The position numbers and the translations under genes are program-made. A DNA stretch of 64,000 bases from contig NZ_JAPENM010000008.1 of NCBI RefSeq assembly GCF_026342035.1, positions 1 through 64,000 on the forward strand. The letters run 5' to 3'. The notes under the pieces were generated by a model. It saw only the letters and a program-made list of their open reading frames with translations. It did not search any database and had not been told where the DNA came from. Shown piece by piece: positions 8,864 to 19,739 of this stretch. Positions within the stretch are counted from its first letter, which is position 1. The number at the start of each line of letters is the position of its first letter. This DNA is from Aldersonia sp. NBC_00410 (GTDB lineage Bacteria > Actinomycetota > Actinomycetes > Mycobacteriales > Mycobacteriaceae).

Positions 8864-9892
8864 ATGAGCGATTTCGATCCAGCGAACGGCAACCGGCCCG
8901 CAGCGTGGCGTGACGGCTGGACCGACGGTCGGGACAGCAAGTTCGAGGGCCGCGAGGCCGCAGCGGAGGAACCGGAGTATCGGACGCTGACCTACGAGGT
9001 CACCGGTCGGGTCGCGCGGATTACCTTCAACCGACCCGCACACGGGAACGCGATCACCGCGGATACGCCGGTCGAATTGGCCGCCGCGGTCGAGCGCGCC
9101 GATCTGGACCCGCATGTCCACGTCATCCTGCTCTCGGGGCGCGGCAAGGGCTTCTGCGGCGGTTACGACTTGGGCATCTTCGCGGAGAATCTGGACGACG
9201 AAGCGGGCCGCCCCGACACCCGGCGCGGCACCGTTCTCGACCCGATGGTGCAGGCGCGCAACCACAATCCGTTCGCGAACTGGGATCCGATGGTCGACTA
9301 CGCAATGATGAGCCGGTTCAACAAGGGCTTCTCGGCGTTGTTGCACGCGAACAAGCCGACGGTGGCGAAACTGCACGGGTTCTGCGTTGCCGGCGGCACC
9401 GACATCGCGCTGTACTGCGATCAGATCATCGCCGCCGCGGACACCAAGATCGGCTATCCCCCGACCCGGGTGTGGGGAGTACCCGCCGCAGGAATGTGGG
9501 CGCACCGACTCGGTGACCAGCGCGCAAAGCGGATGCTGCTCACCGGCGACAGCATCAGCGGCGCGCAGGCCGAACAGTGGGGACTCGTGATCGAGGCGCC
9601 ACCGGCCGAGGAACTCGAATCGCGCACAGAGGAATTGGTGGCCCGTATCGCGCGGCTACCAATCAATCAGTTGATGATGGTGAAGCTGGCGCTCAATAGT
9701 GCGCTGCTCAGCCAGGGCATCGCGAACTCGACCATGGTGAGCACAGTGTTCGACGGCGTGTCCCGGCACACCCGCGAGGGTTACGCCTTCCAGATGCGTT
9801 CGGCAACAGTGGGTTTCCGGGAGGCAGTGCGGGAACGCGACGAGATCTTCGGCGACTACAAGCGGTCCCGCCCGGACACCGAGCCCACCTAG
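8864..9892 (+). CDS. Crotonase/enoyl-CoA hydratase superfamily protein, atypical active site
   Basis: A 342-residue crotonase-fold protein with an ~45-residue N-terminal extension before the core (RTLTYEVTGRVARITFNRPA). The oxyanion-hole block GRGKGFCGGYDLGIF and the second block KLHGFCVAGGTDIALYCD are clear. By alignment from memory to rat enoyl-CoA hydratase, the Glu144 position reads Asp and the Glu164 position falls in IGYPPTRVWGVP without a Glu, so ordinary hydratase chemistry is doubtful. An insertion around residues 100-130 (PDTRRGTVLDPMVQ) is also unusual. It lies 196 bp after the lipoyl gene on the same strand and shares a CTAG double-stop with the convergent DUF1992 gene. Confidence 0.85.
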   Translation: MSDFDPANGNRPAAWRDGWTDGRDSKFEGREAAAEEPEYRTLTYEVTGRVARITFNRPAHGNAITADTPVELAAAVERADLDPHVHVILLSGRGKGFCGGYDLGIFAENLDDEAGRPDTRRGTVLDPMVQARNHNPFANWDPMVDYAMMSRFNKGFSALLHANKPTVAKLHGFCVAGGTDIALYCDQIIAAADTKIGYPPTRVWGVPAAGMWAHRLGDQRAKRMLLTGDSISGAQAEQWGLVIEAPPAEELESRTEELVARIARLPINQLMMVKLALNSALLSQGIANSTMVSTVFDGVSRHTREGYAFQMRSATVGFREAVRERDEIFGDYKRSRPDTEPT

Positions 9893-10320
9893 CGGACCCT
9901 GCTGGTACCCCCGGATCGGTCGGACGTTCGGCGACGCCGCATCCGCCGCCACTGTCGCACCATCTGCTCGACGTCGACCGTATACGCGATCACCCGGATG
10001 GGCGGGCCGAACTTCGGCGCGAGATGGTCGAGTTTGACCCGCCGGTTGAAATCTTCGAGCACGTCGCGCACAGCACGTTCGTCACGAATGTGCTGTAGCG
10101 AGTCCGGGAAGCCGTCGCCCTCCTTGCGCAACTGCAGGGTCGGCGGCAACGCCGAGATCGGGTCGAGACCGTCCTGTTCGAGCTTGCGTTTGATCCACCA
10201 GTTCGGGTCGTCGGTATCGGGCAGGTGCAACGGCTTGCCCTTGCCGGGCAGGTTGTCGAATTCGCCGCGCTCGGTCGCCTCCCGGATCAGGCGCTCGACG
10301 TGGGACTCGTAGCCGTCCAC
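9889..10320 (-). CDS. DUF1992 (DnaJ-homologue C28-like) protein
   Basis: A 143-residue protein made almost entirely of the DUF1992 domain: HVERLIREATERGEFDNLPG, GKPLHLPD, WWIKRKLEQDGL, then a basic C-terminal tail (RRMRRRR). The FDNLPGKGKPL segment is diagnostic. The family's function is unknown in bacteria. The GTG start at 10320 encodes the expected MDGYESHVE beginning. It is convergent with the crotonase gene, whose stop codon it overlaps. Confidence 0.9.
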   Translation of the reverse strand: MDGYESHVERLIREATERGEFDNLPGKGKPLHLPDTDDPNWWIKRKLEQDGLDPISALPPTLQLRKEGDGFPDSLQHIRDERAVRDVLEDFNRRVKLDHLAPKFGPPIRVIAYTVDVEQMVRQWRRMRRRRTSDRSGGTSRVR

Positions 10321-10351
10321 AGTTCGAGGCTAGCGGCGTTCCGCACGTGCG

Positions 10352-11458
10352 TCAGAAGGTCAGGACCGCTTTCGCGACCGTGCCGTCCCGAGCGGCCGCG
10401 AGGGCGTTCTCCAGCTCGTCGAACGGAAACGTCGTGACCAGCCTGTCGAACGGGAAGCGGCCGGCCTGCCAGAGTGCGATCAGTTCCGGAATGAACACCT
10501 GCGGGTCGACGTCGCCCTCGATGACGCCGGTGACGCTGCGCCCCATCAGCAGCGCGGACTGGTCGAGCGTGACGGGGTTGCGTTGGCCGCGCAGCCCGAG
10601 CGTGGCGCAGCTGCCCGGGGAGCGCAGCACCGAAACCGCGGTGCCGAGAACGGTTTCGGAGCTGACGGTATCCACACTGTGGTCGGCACCTCCGCCGGTC
10701 AATTTGCGCAACTGCCGGGCGAGGTCGGCGTCCGCACCATCCACCGCATCGGTGGCGCCGAGACTCAGCGCGAGGTCGCGCCGTGCGCCCACCGGGTCGA
10801 CGACGACGATCTGCGCGCAGCCGGCGACGACCGCGGCAAGCACCGCGCCGAGCCCAACCGCGCCGGCACCGAACACCACGATCGACGACCCCGCGCGCGG
10901 CCGCAAAACCCGCAGCACCGCACCCGCGCCGGTCTGGATTCCACAGCCGAGCGGGCCGAGCAGTTCGATCGGCAGATCGTCCGCAACCAGGACGGCGTCA
11001 CCGGCGTCGACGACCGCGTGGGTCGCCATCGACGATTGCCCGAACCAGTTGCCGTGCAAATCCGCTCCGTCGAGGCGCAGCGTCGTACTGCCGTCCGCAC
11101 GGCGCCCGGCATAGTTCCGCGGCGCAAAATGTGCACAGTAGGCGGGATGGCCCGACCGGCAGTTTCGGCACGAGCGGCACGCCGAGTAACTCAGCACCAC
11201 GTGATCGCCGGGCTTCAATCGCTCGACACCCGTGCCGACCGCCTCGACCACTCCGGCGCCCTCGTGGCCGAGGACGGCGGGAACCGGGACGGGGACGCCA
11301 CCTGCGGCGGCCGTGAAGTCGGTGTGACAGATGCCGACTCCGGCAATACGGACCAGGATCTCGTGCTCGTGCAGATCACCGATCTCGATCTGCCGAATCA
11401 CCAGCGGCTCGCCGTACCCGGTTAGTACCGCCGCGCGCGCTTGCGTCTCCACCCACAC
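10352..11458 (-). CDS. Zinc-dependent alcohol dehydrogenase (aryl-alcohol type MDR)
   Basis: Medium-chain dehydrogenase of about 368 residues that oxidises an alcohol with NAD(P). Catalytic-zinc ligands are Cys44 (VGICHTD) and His65-Glu66 (GHEGAG); the structural-zinc lobe supplies Cys94, 97, 100 and 108. The Rossmann motif is VVFGAGAVGLGAVLA followed by an acidic D (VVVDP), favouring NAD. The presence of a full zinc lobe and the GIQTGAGAVL motif fit the aryl/benzyl-alcohol group. Two GTG codons (11458, 11452) could start it; the upstream one is used. It lies immediately downstream of the suf operon on the same strand but beyond a strong hairpin terminator. Confidence 0.88.
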   Translation of the reverse strand: MWVETQARAAVLTGYGEPLVIRQIEIGDLHEHEILVRIAGVGICHTDFTAAAGGVPVPVPAVLGHEGAGVVEAVGTGVERLKPGDHVVLSYSACRSCRNCRSGHPAYCAHFAPRNYAGRRADGSTTLRLDGADLHGNWFGQSSMATHAVVDAGDAVLVADDLPIELLGPLGCGIQTGAGAVLRVLRPRAGSSIVVFGAGAVGLGAVLAAVVAGCAQIVVVDPVGARRDLALSLGATDAVDGADADLARQLRKLTGGGADHSVDTVSSETVLGTAVSVLRSPGSCATLGLRGQRNPVTLDQSALLMGRSVTGVIEGDVDPQVFIPELIALWQAGRFPFDRLVTTFPFDELENALAAARDGTVAKAVLTF

Positions 11459-11526
11459 CCCCAGGTCTCGTCGCCACGGAGGCGGCACGGTGAGAATCTT
11501 GGTTAACTTACTTGACCGCGAGTGTA

Positions 11527-11564
11527 GAGCGGGGGCGCCACACCGCATGTGTGGCGCCCCGCTC
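11527..11564 (-). terminator. Hairpin terminator of the suf operon
   Basis: A 16-17-bp GC-rich inverted repeat (11527-11543 against 11549-11564, one bulged base, 5-nt loop CGCAT) begins 23 bp after the sufT stop codon. There is no U-tract, as is common for actinobacterial stem-loop terminators. Confidence 0.75.
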
Positions 11565-11586
11565 GGTGGACTATTCGAGGATTTGG

Positions 11587-11967
11587 TCAGACGGTGAAGC
11601 CGAGTGCCCGCAGCTGCTCGCGGCCGTCCTCGGTGATCTTGTCCGGGCCCCACGGCGGCATCCAGACCCAGTTGATCTTCAGCTCGCTCACCAAGCCACT
11701 CTTGACGAGCGCGTTGCGGGACTGGTCCTCGATGACGTCGGTCAGCGGGCAGGCCGCCGAGGTGAGTGTCATGTCGATCACCGCGGTCGCCTCGTCGTCC
11801 TCGACGGTGATGCCGTAGACCAAGCCGAGATCGACGACATTGATGCCGAGTTCGGGGTCGACGACGTCGCGCATCGCCTCCTCGAGATCCTCGATCAGCT
11901 GAGTCGGCACGGTGCTCGCGGACTCGGTGGTTGCGGACTCGGGAGTCCCGGAATCGACCTCGGTCAT
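11587..11967 (-). CDS. sufT: SufT-like DUF59 Fe-S assembly protein
   Basis: MIP18/DUF59-family protein of 126 residues that assists maturation of Fe-S proteins; M. tuberculosis Rv1466 is the syntenic relative. After a Thr/Ser-rich 25-residue N-terminus comes the conserved VVDPELGINVVDLGLVYG, then MTLTSAACPLTDVIEDQ with the family's single conserved Cys, and WVWMPPWGPDKIT. ATG 11967 overlaps the sufU stop by 4 bp, fixing the start. Last gene of the operon. Confidence 0.92.
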   Translation of the reverse strand: MTEVDSGTPESATTESASTVPTQLIEDLEEAMRDVVDPELGINVVDLGLVYGITVEDDEATAVIDMTLTSAACPLTDVIEDQSRNALVKSGLVSELKINWVWMPPWGPDKITEDGREQLRALGFTV

Positions 11968-12413
11968 GATGCCTCCTGATCTTGAATCCGGACGACAGCG
12001 TCCTTGAACGCCATCCAGCCCAGCAACGCGCACTTCACGCGCGCGGGATACTTCGACACACCCACGAAGGCAATGCCGTCACCGATAACGTCCTCGTCGC
12101 CTTCGACGGTACCGCGACTGCCGATCATCTCGTTGAACGAATCGACAACCTTCAGCGCCTGCTGCACGGGCAGTCCGATCACCTGGTCGGTGAGCACGGA
12201 CGTCGACGCCTGGCTGATCGAGCAGCCCTGCCCGTCGTAGGACACGTCCGCGACATTCCCGTCGGCGTCGATATGCACCCGCAGCGTGACTTCGTCGCCA
12301 CACGTCGGGTTCACGTGCTGCACCTCGGCGCCGAACGGGTCGCGCAGACCACGGTTGTGCGGGTGTTTGTAGTGGTCCAGGATCACTTCCTGGTACATCT
12401 GTTCCATTCGCAT
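11964..12413 (-). CDS. sufU: SufU zinc-dependent sulfurtransferase
   Basis: IscU-like protein of 149 residues that accepts persulfide sulfur from SufS. The three conserved cysteines are Cys38 (NPTCGD), Cys64 (GQGCSIS) and Cys128 (KCALLGW), with the partner Asp40; the ~20-residue insertion between the second and third Cys (GSRGTVEGDEDVIGDG region) distinguishes SufU from IscU. The start is 1 bp after the sufS stop. Several Met codons cluster at the N-terminus; the first (12413) is used. Confidence 0.95.
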   Translation of the reverse strand: MRMEQMYQEVILDHYKHPHNRGLRDPFGAEVQHVNPTCGDEVTLRVHIDADGNVADVSYDGQGCSISQASTSVLTDQVIGLPVQQALKVVDSFNEMIGSRGTVEGDEDVIGDGIAFVGVSKYPARVKCALLGWMAFKDAVVRIQDQEAS

Positions 12414-12414
12414 A

Positions 12415-14543
<2,129 letters not shown>

Positions 14544-14580
14544 CAGCGATTCCTCGTTAAATTTCGGTAAGTCGAATGGT

Positions 14581-15786
14581 CTACACGCCGATGGCGGCGA
14601 GTTCGTCCTCGATCGCGGCGGACAGCCGCTCGCGGATCTCGGGAACACCGATCCTGGCGATGATCTCGTGGAAGAAGCCGCGCACCACCAGGCGTCGCGC
14701 CTGGTCCTCGGGAATTCCGCGCGCGCGCAGGTAGAACAGCTGCTCGTCGTCGAAACGCCCGGTGGCGCTGGCATGGCCGGCGCCGACGATCTCACCGGTC
14801 TCGATCTCCAGGTTCGGCACCGAATCGGCGCGCGCGCCGTCGGTGAGCACCAGATTGCGATTCACCTCGTAGGTGTCGGTGCCCTCGGCTTCGGCGCGGA
14901 TCAGCACGTCGCCGACCCACACGGTGTGCGCATCGGGCTTCTTCGAGTGCGGATCGCCCTGCAATGCGCCGCGGTAGGCGACGCTCGACTTGCAGCGCGG
15001 CTGCGCATGGTCCACGAGCAGGCGCTGCTCGAAGTGCTGGCCGTCGTCGGCGAAATACAGGCCGAGCAGTTCCGCGTCGCCGCCGGGACCGTCGTACTTC
15101 ACGGTGGCGGTGAGCCGAACCAGGTCACCGCCGAGCGTGACGTTTGTATGCCGCAGCACCGCGTCACGGCCGAGGCGGGCGTGGTGCGCAGTGGTGTGCA
15201 CAGCGTCATCGGCCCAGTCCTGCACCGCGATCACGGTCAACGCCGCGCTGTCGCCGAGCACGAATTCGACGTTCTCGCCGTAGGTTCCGCTGCCGCGCTG
15301 ATCGATTACCACCGTCACCTTGGCGAAGTTGCCCAGCCGGACCTGAAGGTGCCCGAACGCGGTCTTGCCCTCGCCCGGCCCGTCGATGCGCAGGTGCACC
15401 GTCTCGGCGACCTCGACCTCGTTGCCGACCGACACGATGGTGGCCTGCTCGAACGACGAATACGCCTGGGCGGCAACGCGGTCCGCCGGCGTGCCTGCCG
15501 AACCGAGACGGCGGTCGGCACGTCCGACGGTCTCGATCGCCACACCTTCGACGTCGTCGACGGTCACGACCGCGGTGCCGTCGGCGGTCGCGCTGCCGTC
15601 ATGCAGGCCGTGCAGCCGCCGTAGCGGGGTGAAGCGCCACGCCTCGTCGCGCCCCGAGGGCACCTCGAAGGCGTTGACATCGAACGAGGTGAAGACCTCG
15701 CCCTTGTTCTTGGCAGGCACCGCCTGCGGATTTGCCGCGGGCGTGCGGGCTTCGCCCGCCACGGCCACGTTTTCGACGGAACTCAT
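14581..15786 (-). CDS. sufD: SufD Fe-S scaffold subunit
   Basis: Parallel beta-helix scaffold partner of SufB, 401 residues. N-terminal helical part ([14 protein letters not shown]), central repeated beta segments ([40 protein letters not shown]), and the conserved C-terminal [28 protein letters not shown] block with the SufD-type His near the end. Starts directly after the sufB stop (TAA-ATG, no gap). Confidence 0.96.
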   Translation of the reverse strand: MSSVENVAVAGEARTPAANPQAVPAKNKGEVFTSFDVNAFEVPSGRDEAWRFTPLRRLHGLHDGSATADGTAVVTVDDVEGVAIETVGRADRRLGSAGTPADRVAAQAYSSFEQATIVSVGNEVEVAETVHLRIDGPGEGKTAFGHLQVRLGNFAKVTVVIDQRGSGTYGENVEFVLGDSAALTVIAVQDWADDAVHTTAHHARLGRDAVLRHTNVTLGGDLVRLTATVKYDGPGGDAELLGLYFADDGQHFEQRLLVDHAQPRCKSSVAYRGALQGDPHSKKPDAHTVWVGDVLIRAEAEGTDTYEVNRNLVLTDGARADSVPNLEIETGEIVGAGHASATGRFDDEQLFYLRARGIPEDQARRLVVRGFFHEIIARIGVPEIRERLSAAIEDELAAIGV

Positions 15787-17223
15787 TTAGCCGACGGCCC
15801 CTTCCATCTGCAGCTCGATCAGCCGGTTCAGCTCGAGCGCGTACTCCATCGGCAGTTCCCTGGCGATCGGCTCGACGAATCCGCGCACCACCATCGCCAT
15901 CGCCTCGTCCTCGGAAAGGCCGCGGCTCATCAGGTAGAACAGCTGATCGTCGCTGACCTTGGACACGGTCGCCTCATGCCCCATCGTCACGTCGTCCTCG
16001 CGGATGTCGACGTAGGGATAGGTATCGCTGCGGCTGATCGTGTCGACGAGCAGCGCATCGCACTTCACCGTGGACCGCGAGCCGTGTGCGCCCTTGTTGA
16101 TCTGCACGAGGCCGCGGTAGGAGGCCCGGCCTCCGCCGCGCGCGACCGACTTGCTCACGATGGTCGAGGAGGTGTTCGGTGCCAGGTGCAGCATCTTCGC
16201 GCCGGTGTCCTGGTGCTGACCCTCGCCGGCGAACGCGATCGAGAGCACTTCGCCGTGCGCGTGCTCGCCCATCATCCAGACGGCCGGGTACTTCATGGTG
16301 ACCTTGGAACCGATGTTGCCGTCGATCCACTCCATAGTCGCGCCCGCTTCGGCCTTGGCGCGCTTGGTGACCAAGTTGTAGACGTTGTTCGACCAGTTCT
16401 GGATCGTCGTGTAGCGGCAGCGGCCGCCCTTCTTCACGATGATCTCGACCACCGCGGAGTGCAGCGAGTCGGACTTGTAGATCGGCGCCGTGCAGCCCTC
16501 GACGTAGTGCACGTAGGCACCCTCATCGACGATGATCAGCGTCCGCTCGAACTGGCCCATGTTCTCGGTGTTGATCCGGAAGTAAGCCTGCAGCGGGATG
16601 TCGACATGCACGCCCGGCGGCACGTAAATGAACGAGCCACCCGACCACACAGCCGTGTTCAGCGCGGAGAACTTGTTGTCACCGGCGGGGATGACCGTGC
16701 CGAAGTACTCCTGGAAGAGCTCCGGGTGCTCCTTGAGCGCGGTATCGGTGTCGAGGAAGATGACGCCCTGCGCCTCGAGGTCCTCGCGGATGGAGTGGTA
16801 GACCACCTCGGACTCGTACTGCGCGGCGACGCCGGACACCAGGCGCTGCTTCTCCGCCTCGGGGATGCCGAGCTTGTCGTAGGTGTTCTTGATGTCCTCG
16901 GGCAGGTCGTCCCAGGTGGCGGCCTGCTTCTCACTGGAGCGCACGAAGTACTTGATGTTGTCGAAGTCGATGCCATCGAGGTTGCTGCCCCAGTTCGGCA
17001 TCGGCTTGCGATCGAAGATCCGCAGCGCCTTGAGCCGCGTCTCGAGCATCCACTCCTGCTCGCTCTTCTTCGACGAGATGTCGCGGACAACCGCCTCGGA
17101 CAGGCCACGCTGCGCGCTCGCGCCGGCCACGTCGGAGTCGGCCCACCCGTAGCCGTACTTCCCGAGGGAGGCGATCGTCTCCTCTTGGGTCAACGGTGGT
17201 GTCACCTGATCTGCGACAGTCAT
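15787..17223 (-). CDS. sufB: SufB Fe-S scaffold subunit
   Basis: Main scaffold on which the nascent Fe-S cluster is built, 478 residues. Recognisable blocks include [37 protein letters not shown] with the conserved Cys, [20 protein letters not shown] and [19 protein letters not shown] (conserved Cys). No intein is inserted, in contrast to M. tuberculosis SufB (Rv1461), as I recall. ATG 17223 overlaps the sufR stop by 4 bp; an upstream extension of the frame is not coding-like. Confidence 0.97.
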   Translation of the reverse strand: MTVADQVTPPLTQEETIASLGKYGYGWADSDVAGASAQRGLSEAVVRDISSKKSEQEWMLETRLKALRIFDRKPMPNWGSNLDGIDFDNIKYFVRSSEKQAATWDDLPEDIKNTYDKLGIPEAEKQRLVSGVAAQYESEVVYHSIREDLEAQGVIFLDTDTALKEHPELFQEYFGTVIPAGDNKFSALNTAVWSGGSFIYVPPGVHVDIPLQAYFRINTENMGQFERTLIIVDEGAYVHYVEGCTAPIYKSDSLHSAVVEIIVKKGGRCRYTTIQNWSNNVYNLVTKRAKAEAGATMEWIDGNIGSKVTMKYPAVWMMGEHAHGEVLSIAFAGEGQHQDTGAKMLHLAPNTSSTIVSKSVARGGGRASYRGLVQINKGAHGSRSTVKCDALLVDTISRSDTYPYVDIREDDVTMGHEATVSKVSDDQLFYLMSRGLSEDEAMAMVVRGFVEPIARELPMEYALELNRLIELQMEGAVG

Positions 17224-18017
17224 CGCACTCCTTCCGGAGTCTCGTGGGCCGATGCGGGCTGTGCACGGTCCTTTGTATTGCTGGGTTTGGTGCTCTGCAC
17301 CGGGATGAGCGGCACGTTGGTCGTACAGGCGTCGTTGCCGTTCGCGATCGTCGCCAAACGTTGGACGTGAGTGCCGAGCAACTCGCGGAACGCGTCCATC
17401 TCCGCCTCGCACAGCTCCGGGAATTCTTCGGCGACGTGCGAGACGGGGCAATGATGCTGGCACAGCTGGACACCGTTGCCGACCTTGCGGGTGGACGCAG
17501 CGAAGCCGGCCGAGGTGAACGCGTCCGCGATCTCGGCGGCCTTGTCCGTGGTCGACTCACTGCCGTCCTCGGCAACGGGGTCGATATCCGCGACGACGGC
17601 CTGCACCCGCTTGCGGGCGAAGTCCCTGATCGCCGCGTCGCCGCCGACCTCGCGCAGCTGCCGCATCGCGGCACTGGCCAGATCGTCGTAGGTGTGCCCG
17701 AGCCGCCCGCGGCCGGCGGCGGTGAGCTGATACTGCTTGGCGGGGCGTCCGCGCCCCTTGTGCTGCCAGGCAGCGGGCCGCAACGCGCGCGCCTGACCTG
17801 CTTCGATAAGGGCGTCGAGGTGGCGACGCACACCCGCGGCGCTCAGTCCGAGGTTCGTACCGATCGCCGTCGCAGTGATCGGGCCTTCCTCCAGCAGCAG
17901 CCGTACGACCGCGGCACGGGTCTGCCCGTCACCCGCGACCTGCGCAGACGAGCCCGAGAGCGCGGCGTCGCCACCCGCTCCGGTCCGCATCGTCTGCGTC
18001 GAGCCCACGGTTTTCAC
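17220..18017 (-). CDS. sufR: SufR, Fe-S sensing repressor of the suf operon
   Basis: Winged-helix transcription factor of 265 residues heading the operon. The helix-turn-helix covers [33 protein letters not shown] (residues ~38-70), and the cluster-binding region supplies Cys residues in [11 protein letters not shown] and PELCEAEM, as in known SufR proteins that bind DNA in the [4Fe-4S] form. The long C-terminal tail is Pro/Thr-rich. The GTG at 18017 falls inside a SufR-like operator, so a downstream ATG (17990, MRTGAGG) is a possible true start. Expected to autoregulate and repress sufBDCSU-T when Fe-S clusters are plentiful. Confidence 0.94.
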   Translation of the reverse strand: MKTVGSTQTMRTGAGGDAALSGSSAQVAGDGQTRAAVVRLLLEEGPITATAIGTNLGLSAAGVRRHLDALIEAGQARALRPAAWQHKGRGRPAKQYQLTAAGRGRLGHTYDDLASAAMRQLREVGGDAAIRDFARKRVQAVVADIDPVAEDGSESTTDKAAEIADAFTSAGFAASTRKVGNGVQLCQHHCPVSHVAEEFPELCEAEMDAFRELLGTHVQRLATIANGNDACTTNVPLIPVQSTKPSNTKDRAQPASAHETPEGVR

Positions 18018-18028
18018 AACACAAGTGT
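18014..18028 (-). promoter_or_regulatory. SufR operator candidate
   Basis: Read on the minus strand this is ACACT-TGTGT-TGTGA, an exact fit to the ACACT-N5-TGTGA motif I recall for M. tuberculosis SufR. It covers the proposed GTG start codon of sufR. A TAATTC hexamer that could act as a -10 box lies just upstream (about 18033-18038), which would put the transcription start within or beside the operator and give a leaderless or very short-leader mRNA. Confidence 0.7.
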
Positions 18029-18138
18029 GACGGAATTATTTCGTGCATTCCAGTAAGGGTGCCCTTGCGTGAGAAACCCCGCGCCGCTGACCGGGCGATT
18101 CGATCGCAGACCAGCGGATATTCGCTCGCCGGAGGCGG

Positions 18139-18981
18139 TCAGGTCAGCTGCGTGATGGCGGCTATCGCGGCCCGCTGCTCGAGCGACGCGATGACGCCAC
18201 CATCGTTGAGGATGTCCGTACCCGTGAGGTAGGCGGCTTTGTCGCTGGCGCAGAACGCCAGCAGATCCGCCATTTCTTCCGCCGTGCCCCAACGCGGAAC
18301 TGCCGCGGCCTCCACCATCGCGCCGGCACCGGCTTGTTCCTCGAGCCTGCCCATTTCGGTGTCGATCGATCCGGGCGACACCGAAACGATTCGCAGGCCA
18401 CGACCGTTGAACCGCTCGGCCTGTGCCGAGCTGTACCACTTCACGAACGCCTTACTGATCGGGTAGGCAATGCTGGAGCGCGACTCCTCGGCAACCACAC
18501 CGCACGCCGCCAACAGCTCCGCTACGAACCGCTCCTCGTCCTCGAACGCAATTGCGAATTGTTGTTCGGGGAGCATCTCGGCGGGTAGCAGATGCGCAGC
18601 CATCGAAGCCACGTTGACAATTGCCGCGCCTTGGCCCGCAATCCGGTAGAAGGCCTCGTTGACGTGGAGTGTGCCCAGCGCATTGGTCCTCAGCACGTAT
18701 TCGGCGTCCCCCATACTCGGGCTGACCCCCGCAGTGTGGATCACCGAGGCGATTGGGCCATGACCCGCTGCTGTCTCGAACAAGGCCGTGACGGCGCTTC
18801 GGTCCGTGACGTCGCAGTTGATCGCCGTGGCCGCTATTCCTTCGCTGGCCAGCACCGCGATCGCAGTCTCGAGCTTGGCGGCTCGAACGTCGCACAACAC
18901 AACTGTGTGGGTTAGGCCTACTACCTTCGCCGTGGCCAGGCCCATGCCGCCCGCACCACCGGTGATCACCGAAACAGGCAT
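18139..18981 (-). CDS. SDR family oxidoreductase
   Basis: Short-chain dehydrogenase of ~280 residues. The cofactor motif ITGGAGGMGLATAK is near the N-terminus, the acidic end of strand two (VVLCDVR) favours NAD(H), and the catalytic Tyr-x3-Lys is in AYPISKAFVKWY, preceded by an unusually long loop after VASMAAHLLP (about 35 residues) that probably forms a substrate lid. The end TGTDILNDGG is standard. ATG 18981 is preferred over a TTG at 19026. It is flanked by sufR and a TetR gene, both on the same strand but each with its own gap; no partner can be named. Confidence 0.88.
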   Translation of the reverse strand: MPVSVITGGAGGMGLATAKVVGLTHTVVLCDVRAAKLETAIAVLASEGIAATAINCDVTDRSAVTALFETAAGHGPIASVIHTAGVSPSMGDAEYVLRTNALGTLHVNEAFYRIAGQGAAIVNVASMAAHLLPAEMLPEQQFAIAFEDEERFVAELLAACGVVAEESRSSIAYPISKAFVKWYSSAQAERFNGRGLRIVSVSPGSIDTEMGRLEEQAGAGAMVEAAAVPRWGTAEEMADLLAFCASDKAAYLTGTDILNDGGVIASLEQRAAIAAITQLT

Positions 18982-19109
18982 ATCCGCATCCACCTTCTCT
19001 ACGAGAACAATCGTCTCGGAAGTCAAGACGATCCCTTCGAACGCGGCAAGTGTCCGGCTTGCCGACGGGATTGGCGTCGCAATCGCCGTTCAGCGGTCGC
19101 CGAGCGTCC

Positions 19110-19730
19110 CTAGTCCCCCGCGGCGAGCACCGCGGTGCGAGCGAGCGCATCGTGCATGGTTGCGGCCCAGGTCGCGACAATCTCGCCGCGGCGGGCCGAA
19201 TCGTCGGATAGCACGTCCGCGAGCGCAAGCCCGCGCGCAAGGTCGAGCGTGGCCTGCACTAGGTGGTGCGTGGTCGGGTCGCTGTCGTCGACACCGAGCG
19301 CGTCGATCGCCAGCCGATGCACACTACGACCGAACCGTGCCTCCAGCGGGACGATGCGGGCACGCAGCGCCGGATCGGCGGCCGCCGCGGTCCATACCTG
19401 CAGCGCGGCCTTGAACAGTGGGCTCACGTAATACTCGACGAGTTGCGCGACAACGGCTTCCGTCCGGTCCCTGCCCACCGGCAGCGTCGACAGTTCGGCC
19501 GCCGCCGCGGCGGTGCGCTGCTCGAACATCACCTCGAGTGCCGCCGTGATCAGGTCCTCGCGCACCGGGAAATGGTGCTGTGCGGCGCCCCGAGAAACCC
19601 CGGCGCGCTCGGCGACAACCGCAACGGTGGTTGGGCCCCAGCCGAGTTCGGCCAGGCAGTCCACCGCGGCGGACAGCAGTCGCGCCCTCGTCACGCGACT
19701 GCGGTCCTGTTTCGGTTCGCGGCTGGTCAT
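19110..19730 (-). CDS. TetR family transcriptional regulator
   Basis: A 206-residue TetR repressor. The N-terminal helix-turn-helix (ARLLSAAVDCLAELG, then AVVAERAGVSRGAAQHHFP, residues ~14-55) is followed by an all-helical ligand-binding domain. It lies 9 bp downstream of the hydratase gene, at the 3' end of the AtuA/carboxylase operon and on the same strand, so it is probably co-transcribed and the local regulator, sensing a pathway acyl-CoA. A candidate operator lies in the operon promoter at 29009-29024. Confidence 0.92.
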   Translation of the reverse strand: MTSREPKQDRSRVTRARLLSAAVDCLAELGWGPTTVAVVAERAGVSRGAAQHHFPVREDLITAALEVMFEQRTAAAAAELSTLPVGRDRTEAVVAQLVEYYVSPLFKAALQVWTAAAADPALRARIVPLEARFGRSVHRLAIDALGVDDSDPTTHHLVQATLDLARGLALADVLSDDSARRGEIVATWAATMHDALARTAVLAAGD

Positions 19731-19739
19731 CCCGGCAGC

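Noticed and set aside
8761-8920. Small plus-strand frame starting MTDARPDNEPK between the lipoyl and crotonase genes
   Set aside because: Overlaps the crotonase start in another frame, is Arg-rich, and has no ribosome-binding site or recognisable similarity.
15976-17370. 464-residue plus-strand frame opposite sufB
   Set aside because: Shadow of sufB; no domain and unfavourable composition.
19044-19064. Short hairpin (CGGCAAG/CTTGCCG) after the TetR gene
   Set aside because: Only a 7-bp stem with a 7-nt loop and no supporting context; not convincing as a terminator.
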